Source: Pseudoprevotella muciniphila | GTDB taxonomy: Bacteria > Bacteroidota > Bacteroidia > Bacteroidales > Bacteroidaceae | Reading direction: 5' to 3' | Assembly: GCF_003265305.2 (NCBI RefSeq) | Contig: NZ_CP033459.1 | Coordinates: 682,001 to 746,000 of the forward strand | Length of the DNA stretch: 64,000 nucleotides | Shown here: positions 37,901-46,249 of the stretch, one piece after another | How the letters are laid out: the number at the start of each line of letters is the position of its first letter | Numbering within the stretch: the first letter of the stretch is position 1 | Program-made: the position numbers and the translations under genes | The notes under the pieces: generated by a model | Told to the model about the DNA's origin: nothing | Database searches by the model: none | Seen by the model: only the letters and a program-made list of their open reading frames with translations

Positions 37901-40900
37901 AGTCAATATAATAATTATTGCGCAGTGGTCGATAATAATAACAGTTTTATTTTGCCATATAAATACCATAAAATTGAAGAATTGGAGAACGGATTGTTTC
38001 GTGTTAAGCTTAAAGGTGACTATGGACTGCTAGACCAAGATTTTAATGAGTTAATTGAGCCCAAATACTCATATTTGCGACAAATTCAAAACATTTATAA
38101 TGCTTCTAAATATGACTTTGGTCATCATGGCTTGATAGATTCCCAAGAGAATGTAATTCTCGAATTTGAATATGATAATATCGAATCTGCTACTCCTGGA
38201 TTAATATGGATTTATTCAAATCATAAAATTGGTTTGGCTACAACAACAGGACAAGTGCTATTTACACCTCAATTTGGAAAAAAAGAATCATTACAAAATG
38301 GTTATATAAAAGTGAACGATGGGCACTGGTATGAATATGACGAAACAGACGATGAATGGCGTCATAAAGAAACTAAATGGGGATATTCTGAAGGAAAGTG
38401 GGGAATAATTAATACTGATGGGTGTCTTATTTTACCTACTATTTATGATTCTATTGAAATCTGGGGAAGAGACCACTTCGTTGTAACAAAAACAATTTCA
38501 AATATAAGAGTTAAAGGTATTGTAAATAATAAAGGTGAACAGTTAGTGAAACTTTACAATGGCAACTACATTCTCGCGTCAAAAAAATACGATTGGCAAG
38601 ATGATTTCAATTCACAAGACCGTTCAAGAGTTTATCATAATGGCCATATTGGTTTTGTGAATAAAGAATTCCAACAAATTGTAACATATAAACATAAACA
38701 AAAAGAATCTGAATTTATTCTCCATGAAGATTATGATTGGGGATATAATTCAACGACTGAATTAATTATTATAGAAAAGGATAATAAAAAAGGATTTATT
38801 AATTCTGAGGGTCTATTGATTATTAGTCCTAAATTCGATATAATAGATGAACTTAATTACGAAAATATTCATATATATATATGCTGTACCCAAGATAAAA
38901 ACTACCCAGAAGATATATCTAAAAGCACATGGTCTATATTGAATAGCGAAGGTGAAATAATAACAGAATCTCTCATCGAGGAACCAATTTATATAGGTTA
39001 CTCATTAATTGCCATAAAGTCAATTGACAACAAGTATCATATAATTGATATTTATGGTAAACCCACAACTGATACTTATTTCGACTCCGTAAGAGAGTTT
39101 AATGACTTTGAGATTTCATTATTCACACCAACAACGAATAGCAAGAACATTACCAATAAAAAAAAGGAACTAGACTTTGCAATCGTAGAAGTAGGAGGCA
39201 AATATGGAATTATTAACAATTTAGGAAATCTTATTATTCCACCTAAATTCTCATCATTGATAAAAACAGAAGGAAATCTGTTCTTAGCTGATGGAGTTTT
39301 AATTAATAGTAGCGAGCAGAGTGTTAGTTTCAAAGATAATCTAAACTTAATAAAAACGGATGCTTATGAAACTATTGAAATTTTAGATAACGGCCTAATC
39401 ATTGTTTCAAAGAACAATTTATTTGGTTGCATAAACCAAGTTGGAACGACAATCATACCATTGAAGTATCGTTCATTGGAATATAAAAACAATTTGCTGA
39501 TTGCTACAATTTATGATAAAACTGATGATAGCTATAAAGATGGCGTAATTAATTTTCAAGAAAAACAAATAGTTCCATTTAGTAAGCAGATTTACGATAT
39601 ACAAATAGAATCTGATATGATACTATACAGACAAGACGGCCGTTGGGGTGCATATTCCCTTCAAGGACAATCTATATGCAAACCAATATACGATCATATA
39701 AAACTGATTGCAGACAACCTTATCAAGGTCGCTAATAATTATAATTCTCAAGAAAAATGGGGCTTGATTGATAATTCTGGCCATGAATTACTGCCACTGG
39801 AATATAGTGAGATTGGTGATGACATATATAATGGACTATTAAGAATATATGAAGGTATCAATAATGATTATAAAGGATTTGTTGATATCACTGGACATAT
39901 TTTACTTGAACCAACCTATTCTTATATAAATAGTTTTGTCGATGGATATGCTATTGTTCAAATAAAAAAACATGATCGAAATGATAATTACTTTTATCTA
40001 CATGGCGTTATTAATAGTCAAATGATTGAGGTAATCCCTTGTGTATTTTTTGAAGAAATAAAATATGAGAAAGAAACGGGACGTTTCCATACAGGAGATA
40101 ATTATATAACTACTGACGGAAGATTTATTATAGAGGTTGATGGAAAAGAACTTTATGTTGATAATAAATATGCGTTTTGTGAGCCATTTAATGATAAATG
40201 TGCCATAGCTGTTCAAGCCTCAGATAATCAATGGGATAGAACTGATTTTAAATATGGTCTTATAGATAAAAAATCTAATGATATCCTTCCCCCTATTTTT
40301 TCTAAATTGGAATTATTGGACAATGGATTGTATAAATTCTGTATAAACAATTTATGGGGATTGGTTAATTCTGATGGTAATATTATTATACCTAATAAAT
40401 ACAATGATATAAAAAAAATTGAAGAGAATCTAATTCGTATTCAAATAAACAAACCTAATAAAGATAGAAAAGATGAAAATCGTATTTATGGGTTAGTAGA
40501 CTATCAAGGTAATGAGATTCTTTCACCCAATTATGAATTTATAGGGAAGGTACATAACAATATCTCTGTCGTGAGGAAGAATAATGTTTGGGAACTATTT
40601 AATATTTTGAGGAAACAAATAATTAGTATCCCAAATGCAGCCTACTTAGGGCCATGTATAAGTAATTTATGTAGAATTAATATAGGGGGAACTTATGATA
40701 AGAAACGTTATCGCACGGATGGTGGTCTTTGGGGCTATACCTCTACTGATGGACAAGTCGTAATTGAACCTATTTACGAGGAAGCAAAGTCTTTCTCAGG
40801 TAGGATAGCAGCAACTAAATTAAACGGCAAATGGGGAATTATCAATACAAATGGTGAAAATATTGTCCCTTACGAATATAACGATTATGAACTTTTTGAA

Positions 40901-41128
40901 TATGACGAAGATGATCCAGATGCTAATAAAGGAAAGTGCCAATTGGTTAAAGATGGAAAAATTTTCGTCTTTGACGAGAATGGAACTCTAATTGAGTCTT
41001 ATGATAAAGAAGATGACTATGATTACTATAGTTATGAAGAACCTGTGCGTAACCCATATGATAGTCCCTATTATAACGACAATTTAGATATGGATCAACA
41101 ATCTCAAGAATTCTGGGACAGCTTGTAA
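34991..41128 (+). CDS. Giant WG-repeat protein
   Basis: The 2045-residue product is built almost entirely of WG repeats. By eye I count about 43 units of the form xKWGLIDxxGxxIIPPxYDxI, spaced 35-75 residues. There is no signal peptide, membrane segment or recognisable catalytic domain. The last 45 residues are acidic and Tyr-rich. WG repeats are thought to form beta-propeller-like binding scaffolds; their partners are generally unknown. The gene is strikingly AT-rich. A sample line at 36481-36540 has 13 G/C in 60 bases, against 36 in 60 in hisF (34201-34260). Its codon use differs to match. It lies between hisF and hisIE and looks acquired. The ATG follows a weak ribosome site. Confidence 0.9.
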   Translation: MTNIEDKYDFVGEYHQGVAIVVKDGMYGAILRGGQEIFEPRYDYISAFKDGYAQAIRKGECRILNLSGNECKKYEGNFISISAKYDSVREFKNGHACVQLNDKWGVIDTEGKEIFEPQFYFISDFVGGTAKYKNHSIGSWGFVNVDGFCSECNLNEPEIEPNGNLILNESGNRFRINNKGHILLNDGSTIISLPKVYIVAKEFKDGYAIVKDNTGYWGVINKKCEVVVPLQYNEIHDFSENKAFALNKNDKLCLISINGNIIKVFDTYTDGKPFQDGFAIVSENWKHGVINEKGEELLAPLSGYIDRTDNPYVFKISLDGKKGLFNASTGLLIKPRYKRIIEVRKDCVSVEVNGISESLVDLSGRAFITPQGVNQRIYLPEWCIAGKNINNLVFSGVSDEGKWGLIDSAGNTLLNPEYDNIGEINGDIIPLEKKENYRGTKYGCYNIKSKRIISVIFDKCPEYTNDFYKVTYNGLLGVINGKGNVIIKASWNQISLYNEHFLISKKKKDYYDDDYIEFGVANKKGEILFKTECDDFVILQSGLYKISNHSYRYSYNNKVWYIYNNVGKLTEESFDEINIEGNYIAVSKDGRKGLLNESAEKIIKTDDGNYIKLPSKFTWGYNFKDGIAKVIINGFENYVDESFNFVIINDTSIIHLPKSIDYLTTKDSLGNYIFVSNEKYGIVNNKGKIIIAAKYENLESFVQNLYIAKIANKNDNSRELYGVIDIKEKTVIPFDYFSIEPYKGYVPSYDRPRNEEVEITNEIQYWLICKDGYGLIDSNGKICIPPIYQDIEQVENKFIVKLDEKKGLINHDFNTLIEPNYNKITPIGNGFWKVEIKELSYKDYYNEEHYTYKFGIINSLGEVCLEPIYNFIGDVNDTEIVKGRAFIKNGRVGLVDECYRILAQPEYNIISNFENGKATVSKYVFNQDENRDILIKGELDINGNFTEEEKEIKIVETLKNGFKVIQEVNPSQYNNYCAVVDNNNSFILPYKYHKIEELENGLFRVKLKGDYGLLDQDFNELIEPKYSYLRQIQNIYNASKYDFGHHGLIDSQENVILEFEYDNIESATPGLIWIYSNHKIGLATTTGQVLFTPQFGKKESLQNGYIKVNDGHWYEYDETDDEWRHKETKWGYSEGKWGIINTDGCLILPTIYDSIEIWGRDHFVVTKTISNIRVKGIVNNKGEQLVKLYNGNYILASKKYDWQDDFNSQDRSRVYHNGHIGFVNKEFQQIVTYKHKQKESEFILHEDYDWGYNSTTELIIIEKDNKKGFINSEGLLIISPKFDIIDELNYENIHIYICCTQDKNYPEDISKSTWSILNSEGEIITESLIEEPIYIGYSLIAIKSIDNKYHIIDIYGKPTTDTYFDSVREFNDFEISLFTPTTNSKNITNKKKELDFAIVEVGGKYGIINNLGNLIIPPKFSSLIKTEGNLFLADGVLINSSEQSVSFKDNLNLIKTDAYETIEILDNGLIIVSKNNLFGCINQVGTTIIPLKYRSLEYKNNLLIATIYDKTDDSYKDGVINFQEKQIVPFSKQIYDIQIESDMILYRQDGRWGAYSLQGQSICKPIYDHIKLIADNLIKVANNYNSQEKWGLIDNSGHELLPLEYSEIGDDIYNGLLRIYEGINNDYKGFVDITGHILLEPTYSYINSFVDGYAIVQIKKHDRNDNYFYLHGVINSQMIEVIPCVFFEEIKYEKETGRFHTGDNYITTDGRFIIEVDGKELYVDNKYAFCEPFNDKCAIAVQASDNQWDRTDFKYGLIDKKSNDILPPIFSKLELLDNGLYKFCINNLWGLVNSDGNIIIPNKYNDIKKIEENLIRIQINKPNKDRKDENRIYGLVDYQGNEILSPNYEFIGKVHNNISVVRKNNVWELFNILRKQIISIPNAAYLGPCISNLCRINIGGTYDKKRYRTDGGLWGYTSTDGQVVIEPIYEEAKSFSGRIAATKLNGKWGIINTNGENIVPYEYNDYELFEYDEDDPDANKGKCQLVKDGKIFVFDENGTLIESYDKEDDYDYYSYEEPVRNPYDSPYYNDNLDMDQQSQEFWDSL

Positions 41129-41286
41129 ATTCCTTATCATATATAGAAATGATAGGAAACGATTTCAAAATAAATTTAATAGATTTTTTAAGATATAAAT
41201 ATAAGCTATACACAATGATTCTCTTTTGAATAGCAAGGTATTCCTATCTCAAATATAGTAAAAACATATATAATTATTTGATAAAG

Positions 41287-41583
41287 ATGAAAGCACTCCT
41301 AAAACTTGCTATCGCAGTACTTCTGTTGGTGTGTCTGGCAGACCTGCCCTACGGTTTCTACGAAATTGTGAGGTTTGCCGCGTGTGCAGCCTTCGCCTAC
41401 CTCAGTTACGACTATTTCAAACAAAGGCGCGACTTTTGGGGCATTGTGTTTGCAGCCCTTGCCCTGCTCTTCCAACCATTCTTCAAGATTTCTTTGGGCA
41501 GAACGCTATGGAATGCCGTTGACATCATCGTGGCACTTGCGCTGTTTTATCTCATTATCAGGGCCATAGGCAAAAGAAAATGA
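41287..41583 (+). CDS. Small DUF6804-like membrane protein
   Basis: A 98-residue protein with four hydrophobic segments and little else. It resembles the DUF6804 group, with LPYGFYEIVRFAACAAFAYL, then ALLFQPFFKISL and LWNAVDIIVALALFYL. I use the ATG at 41287; the TTG nine bases before is an alternative. Its base composition is like the core genome, unlike the WG gene before it. Function unknown. Confidence 0.7.
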   Translation: MKALLKLAIAVLLLVCLADLPYGFYEIVRFAACAAFAYLSYDYFKQRRDFWGIVFAALALLFQPFFKISLGRTLWNAVDIIVALALFYLIIRAIGKRK

Positions 41584-41601
41584 CAGAATATTGATTTGCT
41601 G

Positions 41602-42117
41602 ATGAATTATAAGAGAGACTATAGCAGTTCCGGAGGTTTTGGTTGTTCGGGGTGCTTTGAAAAAGTTTTTTTTGTTCTCTTTTTTTGTGTTCTTCTCTCC
41701 GAATGTATGAACAGATGTGGCTGCACTAATGATAGTAAAACAAATTCTCCTGCTGCAGACTCCGTTCCTGTCTACACAGACGAAGACTTCAATGCCTATC
41801 TGGACTCTATAATTGCTGCGCAAGACACAACCGCAACCGACACTTCGCAAGCAACACAGACAAAGGAAAAACCGTTAAAAATCGCCCCAAATACAACTAC
41901 AACGAACAGACATTCTGCCGCATACGAGGAAGGTCGCCGAAAGGGATACAACATGGGCGAGGAAGACGCCATAGCACGAGGAGGATGGCAGGCAGGATAT
42001 GACGACACCAACAGTTACGAAGGCGAGGAGCATGACGACTACGTACGCGGCTACAACGATGGCTATGAGGACGGCTATAATGACAACTACGAAGAGGAAC
42101 AGGACGGAGAGGATTGA
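41602..42117 (+). CDS. Membrane-anchored or secreted protein with Tyr/Gly/Asp-rich tail
   Basis: A 171-residue protein starting at the ATG at 41602. A hydrophobic segment near residues 22-35 (FFVLFFCVLLSE) is flanked by cysteines. The middle is polar and Thr-rich. The C-terminus repeats a GYxDGY-type pattern (YVRGYNDGYEDGYNDNY) with many acidic residues. I do not recognise a family. It lies 18 bp behind the DUF6804-like gene, in the stretch that separates hisF from hisIE. Confidence 0.6.
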   Translation: MNYKRDYSSSGGFGCSGCFEKVFFVLFFCVLLSECMNRCGCTNDSKTNSPAADSVPVYTDEDFNAYLDSIIAAQDTTATDTSQATQTKEKPLKIAPNTTTTNRHSAAYEEGRRKGYNMGEEDAIARGGWQAGYDDTNSYEGEEHDDYVRGYNDGYEDGYNDNYEEEQDGED

Positions 42118-42144
42118 GAGCGGCAGTGGTCTGGGACTTTGCGG

Positions 42145-42163
42145 GTTGCGACACAATCGCAAC
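42145..42163. repeat. Palindrome GTTGCGA-CACAA-TCGCAAC
   Basis: A 7-bp inverted repeat 27 bp past the stop of the previous gene. It resembles the palindromes at 26487-26505 and 45517-45535, which also follow genes. Confidence 0.5.
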
Positions 42164-42340
42164 AAACTGGACGAGGAAGTAGATTCTTAGTGCAGGATTC
42201 ACTTTCATTATAGAACGACATTCTTAATTTTTGAACATCCTTTTTATTATCGTATACGCATTTTTCAGGCTAAACCTGCCGTTTAGTTTGCATTTTCATC
42301 AATTTATTGACATTCCGCTGTCTAAGCCATTATTTTTTCT

Positions 42341-42348
42341 TAATTTTG
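42341..42348 (+). promoter_or_regulatory. -7 box of hisIE
   Basis: TAATTTTG is a perfect TAnnTTTG 28 bp before the hisIE ATG. It shows hisIE can be transcribed on its own, away from hisHAF. A -33 box is not obvious. Confidence 0.55.
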
Positions 42349-42376
42349 CGCGTTAAAATTTGGAAATTACTTCACG

Positions 42377-42991
42377 ATGACAATAGATTTTGAAAAATGT
42401 GGCGGTTTGGTACCAGCGATTGTTCAGGATGCAGTGACGAAAAATGTGCTTATGCTGGGCTATATGAATGCCGAGGCGTATGCAAAAACACAGGAGACAG
42501 GTCGTGTTACTTTCTTCAGTCGTTCGCGTCAGAAACTGTGGACAAAAGGCGAGGAAAGCGGCAATTATCTTGAGTTGGTCAGTATTAAGGTGGACTGCGA
42601 CAATGACACCCTGCTCGTTCAGGCACATCCACACGGTCCTACCTGCCATACGGGTAACGACACCTGCTGGGGCGAGGAGAATTCTCAAAATCCTTTACTT
42701 TTTTTGACCGAATTGCAGGATTTCATTGAGAAGCGTCATGAAGAGATGCCCGAAGGCTCCTATACCACATCACTTTTCAAGGACGGCATCAACCGCATGG
42801 CACAGAAGGTGGGCGAAGAAGCGCTCGAGGCGGTGATAGAAGCCGTTAACGGTACAAACGAACGCCTTGTTTATGAAGGTTCGGACATGCTCTACCATCT
42901 CATTGTGCTACTCACGGAGAAGGGATTGCGCATAGAAGACCTTGCAGAAGAACTGCTGAAGCGACATAAGCCAGGTTGGAAAAAGCATTAA
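42377..42991 (+). CDS. hisIE: Bifunctional phosphoribosyl-AMP cyclohydrolase / phosphoribosyl-ATP diphosphatase
   Basis: The fusion does steps two and three of histidine synthesis. The HisI part (about 1-110) has the zinc and substrate motifs VDCDNDTLLVQ and HPHGPTCHTGNDTCWG. The HisE part (about 115-200) shows the helical pattern SYTTSLFKDGINRMAQKVGE and EEALEAVIEA. Length 204 matches Bacteroidetes fusions. It is separated from hisF by about 7.6 kb and has its own promoter. The aspartokinase gene follows. Confidence 0.96.
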   Translation: MTIDFEKCGGLVPAIVQDAVTKNVLMLGYMNAEAYAKTQETGRVTFFSRSRQKLWTKGEESGNYLELVSIKVDCDNDTLLVQAHPHGPTCHTGNDTCWGEENSQNPLLFLTELQDFIEKRHEEMPEGSYTTSLFKDGINRMAQKVGEEALEAVIEAVNGTNERLVYEGSDMLYHLIVLLTEKGLRIEDLAEELLKRHKPGWKKH

Positions 42992-43053
42992 AAGCATTAA
43001 AAGAAATACTACAACAATTAACGCAACATAAGATGATCTCTAAGTACAGGCAA

Positions 43054-44376
43054 ATGAGAGTAATGAAATTCGGCGGCACGAGCGTTGGCAGTCCGCAGAG
43101 AATGAAAGACGTAGAAAAACTTATTACAGACGGCAAACGCAAGGTGGTGGTACTGAGTGCGATGTCGGGCACTACAAATTCGCTCGTTGAGATTTCAGAC
43201 TACATGAAGAAGCGCAATTTCGAGAGTGCGAACGCCATGATTAACCGCCTGCGTATCAAGTATCTGCAGCATGTGGAAGAACTCTACTCCACCGACGAGA
43301 TGAAGGCTAAGACTCGCAAGTTTCTGGAAGACGAATTCATGTATCTCCATTCTTTCTCAAGCAGCAACTACGACGACACTGTAGAGAAAGCCATTCTGGC
43401 TCAGGGCGAGATTATCAGCACCAACATGGTAACGAACTACCTGTTGGAATGCGGTGTAAAGGTGGTGCTTGTTCCAGCCCTTGACTACATGCTCATCGAC
43501 GAAGACAAAGAGCCCCAGATGAAGCCCATTAAGGACTATTGGACGGCACTGCTCGATCGCGACCCTGACACGGAGATTTTCCTGACACAGGGTTTCATCT
43601 GCCGCAACACCAACGGCGAGATAGACAACTTGCAGCGCGGTGGTTCGGACTACACAGCCAGCCTTATCGGTGCTGCCATGCGCATGGAAGAAATCCAGAT
43701 CTGGACAGACATCGACGGCATGCACAACAACGACCCACGCTTTGTGGAAGGCACTACACCTGTTCGCCAGTTAAACTTTGAAGAAGCCGCCGAGTTGGCC
43801 TATTTCGGCGCCAAGATTCTCCACCCGACCTGCATTCAGCCTGCCCGCTACGCCGGCGTACCAGTACGCCTGCTCAACACCATGGATCCGTCGGCTCCCG
43901 GCACACTCATCAACAACAAGATGGTGAAGGGTCAGATTAAGGCGATTGCAGCAAAAGACAATATTACATGTATCAAAATTGTATCGTCGCGTATGCTTCT
44001 GGCTACGGGTTTTCTTCGTAATGTGTTTGAGATATTTGAGAAATATAAAACAAGCATTGACATGGTTGCCACTTCGGAGGTGGGTGTATCGATGTCGATT
44101 GACAATGTGAGCCGCCTCACTCCCATCGTTGAGGAACTGAAGAAATGCGGCACTGTAGTGGTTGACCGCAACCTGTGCATCATCTGCGTTGTCGGCGACT
44201 TGAAGGGCGACAACAAGGGCTTCGAATCCACCATTACATCAGCATTCGAGAATGTGCCTATCCGCATGATTTCCTACGGCGGCAGCGAACACAACATATC
44301 GTTCCTGATTGACCAAAAGAACAAAGAAGAGGCTCTGAAAGCACTGTCAGCAAAACTATTCAGCAAAACTAAATGA
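43054..44376 (+). CDS. lysC: Aspartokinase
   Basis: Aspartokinase phosphorylates aspartate, the first step towards lysine, threonine, methionine and diaminopimelate. The product begins with VMKFGGTSVGS, and has TQGFICRN and RGGSDYTASLIGAAM (about 190-205). The C-terminal ACT regulatory domains cover about 290-440. The start is uncertain; I chose the ATG at 43054, giving MRVMKFGGT, as is usual; ATGs at 43033 and 43063 are possible. It overlaps lysA by four bases (ATGA), so the two are translationally coupled. Which end product inhibits it cannot be told here. Confidence 0.93.
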   Translation: MRVMKFGGTSVGSPQRMKDVEKLITDGKRKVVVLSAMSGTTNSLVEISDYMKKRNFESANAMINRLRIKYLQHVEELYSTDEMKAKTRKFLEDEFMYLHSFSSSNYDDTVEKAILAQGEIISTNMVTNYLLECGVKVVLVPALDYMLIDEDKEPQMKPIKDYWTALLDRDPDTEIFLTQGFICRNTNGEIDNLQRGGSDYTASLIGAAMRMEEIQIWTDIDGMHNNDPRFVEGTTPVRQLNFEEAAELAYFGAKILHPTCIQPARYAGVPVRLLNTMDPSAPGTLINNKMVKGQIKAIAAKDNITCIKIVSSRMLLATGFLRNVFEIFEKYKTSIDMVATSEVGVSMSIDNVSRLTPIVEELKKCGTVVVDRNLCIICVVGDLKGDNKGFESTITSAFENVPIRMISYGGSEHNISFLIDQKNKEEALKALSAKLFSKTK

Positions 44377-45488
44377 AAACACCCTATTACCACTACGACT
44401 TGAAACTGTTGGGCGCCACGCTCGATGCTATGGGACAAGCAGTTCGTGAGGACGATCCTTTCGTTGTGCATTATGCCATTAAAGCCTGCTACAACGATGC
44501 AGTATGCCGCATGATAGCCTCTCGCGGCTATGGTGCCGACTGTGTGAGCGAAGGCGAGATTAAGCATTGCTTGGAAGTCGGCTTCAAGCCTGAGAACATT
44601 GTTTTTGCCGGTGTCGGCAAGACTGACGAGGGCATCGACTATGCCATCAGTCAGGGCATCGGTTGCTTCAACGTGGAAAATGTGCCGGAACTTGAAGTCA
44701 TCAACGAACGCGCAGGACTATTGGGCAAGACTGTCAATGTGGCGCTACGCATAAACCCCGACGTTGACGCCCACACGCATGAGAAGATAACGACAGGGCT
44801 GAACGAGAACAAGTTCGGCATTGCTATGGAGGACATGGTGAGTGCCATTCGTAAAGCCGAGAAGTTGGAACACGTCAACTACATCGGCCTTCACTTCCAC
44901 ATTGGTTCGCAGGTGCTTGACGTAAGCCTCTTTGCCCCACTTTGCGAGCGCATCAACGAACTACAGGACATGCTCGATGGCGAAGGTATCAAAACTACCT
45001 ATATCAACGTCGGCGGCGGTTTAGGCATCGACTATGAAGACCCTAACGGTCATCCCATACCCGATTTTGAAGGCTATTTCAGCGTATTCCGCAACGGTTT
45101 GAAACTGCGTGCAGGTCAGAAGGTGCATTTCGAATTGGGTCGCGCCGTTGTGGGACAATGCGGCACACTGTATTCCAAGGTGCTCTATGTGAAGCAAGGA
45201 CACGAGAAGAAATTCGTAATTCTCGATGCCGGTTTCACAGATTTGGTAAGAGTGGCGATGTATGGTTCTTACCATTACATTGAGAACACCACTCCACACA
45301 GCACCACGCTTGAGCCATACGACGTGGTAGGTCCGATCTGTGAGAGCAGCGATGTTTTTGCTGAAGGCAGGATGCTTCCTGCTACTGAACGCGGCGACAT
45401 CTATGCCATCCGCTCTGCCGGTGCCTACGGTCACGTGATGGCTTCTACCTATAATTATCGCGACTTGCCCGGGGAAGTGGCTGAATGA
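44373..45488 (+). CDS. lysA: Diaminopimelate decarboxylase
   Basis: LysA decarboxylates meso-diaminopimelate to lysine using PLP. The PLP-binding lysine is in HYAIKACYN near residue 33, the barrel has LHFHIGSQ, the phosphate loop NVGGGLGIDYE, and the partner-subunit motif GPICESSDVFAE. At 371 residues it is on the short side but complete. It overlaps aspartokinase by four bases, forming a small lysine operon. A perfect palindrome follows. Confidence 0.95.
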   Translation: MKTPYYHYDLKLLGATLDAMGQAVREDDPFVVHYAIKACYNDAVCRMIASRGYGADCVSEGEIKHCLEVGFKPENIVFAGVGKTDEGIDYAISQGIGCFNVENVPELEVINERAGLLGKTVNVALRINPDVDAHTHEKITTGLNENKFGIAMEDMVSAIRKAEKLEHVNYIGLHFHIGSQVLDVSLFAPLCERINELQDMLDGEGIKTTYINVGGGLGIDYEDPNGHPIPDFEGYFSVFRNGLKLRAGQKVHFELGRAVVGQCGTLYSKVLYVKQGHEKKFVILDAGFTDLVRVAMYGSYHYIENTTPHSTTLEPYDVVGPICESSDVFAEGRMLPATERGDIYAIRSAGAYGHVMASTYNYRDLPGEVAE

Positions 45489-45516
45489 ACTGAAAGTTGA
45501 GATTGACAACGATGGG

Positions 45517-45535
45517 GCTGCAACGATGTTGCAGC
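45517..45535. repeat. Palindrome GCTGCAAC-GAT-GTTGCAGC
   Basis: A perfect 8-bp stem 28 bp behind lysA, flanked by GTTGAGA phrases also present near 26480. No T run follows, so it is not a clear terminator. Confidence 0.6.
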
Positions 45536-45562
45536 ATAGTTGACGGTTGAGAGTTCGGGGGC

Positions 45563-45922
45563 TTACTTTTTCGCATTTCGCAGAGCATTTTCTGCGCGTC
45601 GGATGTATGACTTTGCGTTAGAACGTGCATTGTCAGCACGGCGCTTGCTGTCGTCGGCACGTTCTATTGCGCTGTGTGCCTTGCGAAGTGAGTTTTGTGC
45701 CTGATCGTATCTTTTCTGGCGCTGATAGTATTCCGCATCTCTGAGGTGGTTAGCCGCCTCGCGCATATAATTTTCTGCATCCCTGTCATATCCTTGCGCC
45801 TGCCTCACATAATACGCTGCATCATTCTGGTTCGACGTTGCCTGACGTGCATAATAGTCGGTTTGTGCGTTCAGGACGAGGCAAAAAATCGCGAAAGATA
45901 CTATGAACAGAATTCGTTTCAT
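45563..45922 (-). CDS. Small secreted helical protein
   Basis: A 119-residue protein with a signal peptide ending near LVLNAQ. The mature part is very polar, rich in Ala, Arg, Asn, Asp and Tyr, and repeats a pattern of about 11-14 residues resembling AxxYxRxAExxxRDAExY. This predicts one long helix or coiled coil, probably in the periplasm. I do not recognise a family. It lies 36 bp downstream of the DciA-like gene on the same strand. Confidence 0.65.
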   Translation of the reverse strand: MKRILFIVSFAIFCLVLNAQTDYYARQATSNQNDAAYYVRQAQGYDRDAENYMREAANHLRDAEYYQRQKRYDQAQNSLRKAHSAIERADDSKRRADNARSNAKSYIRRAENALRNAKK

Positions 45923-45958
45923 CTTGATATTCCTGTATTTTTTTGCAGTAAACCTGGG

Positions 45959-46249
45959 TTAGTGAAATTCGATGTCGTATATGACTTTTGCTCCTACTTC
46001 TTCGTTGAGTTTGTTGACGAGTTCCTGGCGGCGCATCATGAGGTCACTTCTGAGTGCCGGTGATTTCAGACGCACGATGAGTTTCTGGTTATGAATACGC
46101 AGTCCGTCGGTGTATCGCTGCACGACTTTCCCTGCCACTTTCTCCCATGAGTTGATGAGCCTGTACTCGTTGAGCGGTGTTTCGAGTTGCGATTCTCGAA
46201 GGAAGAGTTGCAGGAGTTCCTTTATGTCTGTTTCGTTTCTGCGTTTCAT
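45959..46249 (-). CDS. DUF721/DciA-like protein
   Basis: A 96-residue protein of the DUF721 family, to which the DnaB helicase loader DciA belongs. The typical core is present, with INSWEKVAGKVVQRYT and LIVRLKSPALRSDLMMRRQELV. It overlaps recF by four bases, a frequent pairing that links it to replication and repair. A role in loading the replicative helicase is inferred from the family only. Confidence 0.85.
   Translation of the reverse strand: MKRRNETDIKELLQLFLRESQLETPLNEYRLINSWEKVAGKVVQRYTDGLRIHNQKLIVRLKSPALRSDLMMRRQELVNKLNEEVGAKVIYDIEFH

Noticed and set aside
34991-41128. WG-repeat protein as a polymorphic toxin
   Set aside because: No signal or secretion domain, no C-terminal toxin domain and no adjacent immunity gene could be seen.
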